NCBI GenBank assembly: GCA_020029625.1
Contig: JAIBJP010000002.1
Coordinates: forward strand, 1-35,218
Length of the DNA: 35,218 nt
Direction of reading: 5' to 3'
Source: Actinomycetota bacterium
Lineage (GTDB): Bacteria > Actinomycetota > Thermoleophilia > Gaiellales > Gaiellaceae
In this document: positions 34,230 through 35,218 of the stretch, in pieces
Position numbering within the stretch: position 1 is the stretch's first letter
How the letters are laid out: every line of letters begins with the position of its first letter
Notes under the pieces: generated by a model
Told to the model about the DNA's origin: nothing
Database searches by the model: none
What the model saw: only the letters and a program-made list of their open reading frames with translations
Position numbers and translations under genes: made by a program

Positions 34230-35218
34230 TCGGGCCAGCGCGTGATGACGACTTTCTTCTCCGTATAGAACTCGATCGCGTCGCGGCCGTGCGCGTGCAG
34301 GTCGCCGAAGAACGAATCCTTCCAGCCGGTGAAGGGGAAGAACGACATGGGCGCGGCGACACCGATGTTGACGCCGATCATGCCCGCCTGGGCCTCGTAG
34401 CGGAACTTGCGCATCGCTCCGCCCGACGTGGTGAAGATGGAGGCAGCGTTGCCCTTGGGCGAGGCGTTCATGATCTCGAGGGCGTGATCGAGGTCGCGTG
34501 CGCGAATGAAGGTGAGGACGGGGCCGAAGATCTCCTCCTTCGCGATCTCCGCTTCCGCGTCGGCCTCGATGATCGTCGGCCCGAGGAAGTTGCCGTCGTC
34601 GGAGCCTTTTCCGCGCCCGTCGAGAACGAGCTCGCCGCCTTCGGCGACTCCCTTGTCGATCCACTCGAGGATCCGTTCGAGGGCGGATCCCGAGATGACG
34701 GGCCCGACCTCCGTGTCCGGATCCGAGCCCTCGCCGACCACCATCGCCTCGCCTTTCTCAGCGAGGCGGCGCTTGAGCGGCTCGTAAGCGTCGCCTACTG
34801 CGACGCAAACCGAGTTGGCCAGGCAGCGCTGGCCCGCGGCATGGAAGGCCGAGGAGAGGACGCCGTCGACTGCCGACTCGAGCTCCGCGTCCGGCATGAC
34901 GACGACGTGGTTCTTGGCCCCGCCGAGAGCCTGGACGCGCTTCCCGTGCTTGGCGGCGGTCTCGTAGATGTGGCGGGCGACGGGCGTGGAGCCCACGAAG
35001 GAGACGCCGTTGATCCCCGGATGCTCGAGGATCGCGTCCACCGACTCACGGCCGCCGTTCAGGAGGCTCACCACTCCCGGGGGAAGCCCGATGCGGTCGA
35101 GCAGCTCGAACGTGAGCTCCATCGCGAGCGGGTCCTGCTCCGAGGGCTTGAGGATCATCGGGTTCCCGCACGCGATCGAGAAGGGCAAGAACCACATGGG
35201 CACCATGAAGGGGAAGTT
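34226..35218 (-). CDS. mmsA: CoA-acylating methylmalonate-semialdehyde dehydrogenase, 5' end beyond window
   Basis: NFPFMVPMWFLPFSIACGNPMILKPSEQDP, FHAAGQRCLANS (catalytic Cys), FTGWKDSFFGDLHAHGRDAIEFYTEKKVVITRW. Confidence 0.93.
   Translation of the reverse strand, partial: NFPFMVPMWFLPFSIACGNPMILKPSEQDPLAMELTFELLDRIGLPPGVVSLLNGGRESVDAILEHPGINGVSFVGSTPVARHIYETAAKHGKRVQALGGAKNHVVVMPDAELESAVDGVLSSAFHAAGQRCLANSVCVAVGDAYEPLKRRLAEKGEAMVVGEGSDPDTEVGPVISGSALERILEWIDKGVAEGGELVLDGRGKGSDDGNFLGPTIIEADAEAEIAKEEIFGPVLTFIRARDLDHALEIMNASPKGNAASIFTTSGGAMRKFRYEAQAGMIGVNIGVAAPMSFFPFTGWKDSFFGDLHAHGRDAIEFYTEKKVVITRWPE

Noticed and set aside
1-35218. CRISPR array, phage, transposon, retron, toxin-antitoxin or other defence system
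   Set aside because: No repeat-spacer pattern, transposase, integrase, reverse transcriptase or nuclease motifs seen; gene order and coding density look like ordinary chromosome.

Overview
35.2 kb GC-rich bacterial chromosomal segment. Composition, GTG starts and a SigR/RsrA-type pair suggest an actinobacterium; a Thermoleophilia-like lineage is only a guess. It is almost fully coding, with about 38 CDS. I saw no tRNA/rRNA, CRISPR array, transposase, phage or defence genes. Left half: NDP-forming acyl-CoA synthetase (partial), dienoyl-CoA-reductase-like SDR and GNAT. These are followed by a large divergent catabolic locus (3290-16493). Its minus-strand operon runs TPP enzyme > class I/II aminotransferase > Pot-type polyamine ABC transporter > thioesterase > acyl-CoA dehydrogenase > Rieske oxygenase. 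Its plus-strand operon runs trimethylamine-dehydrogenase-like flavoprotein > amidohydrolase > Rieske ferredoxin. I read this as a candidate undescribed pathway for a cationic or N-methylated amine. Right half: PadR/HAAS pair, YtcJ-like amidohydrolase, M20 peptidase, polar amino-acid ABC system, HtrA protease, GCS2 ligase, HMA protein, SigR/RsrA-like pair, HTH-LytR_C protein, MobA-like protein, M24 and M16 peptidases, thioesterase, SIS protein, class V aminotransferase, OsmC and methylmalonate-semialdehyde dehydrogenase (partial). The strongest non-coding signals are: (i) TANNNT boxes 6-8 nt upstream of many operon-first start codons (leaderless architecture); (ii) convergent gene pairs ending in shared CTAG/CTATAG stops, TAG on both strands at all six convergent junctions; (iii) four 10-11-bp-phased GCGCTTAAC-like repeats between htrA and an amino-acid ABC operon; (iv) a GGGAAT-N18-GTT SigR-type promoter in front of the sigR-like gene; (v) a TTGACA-N17-TACCTT promoter with an internal dyad in front of padR; (vi) a structured RNA/terminator region downstream of htrA.
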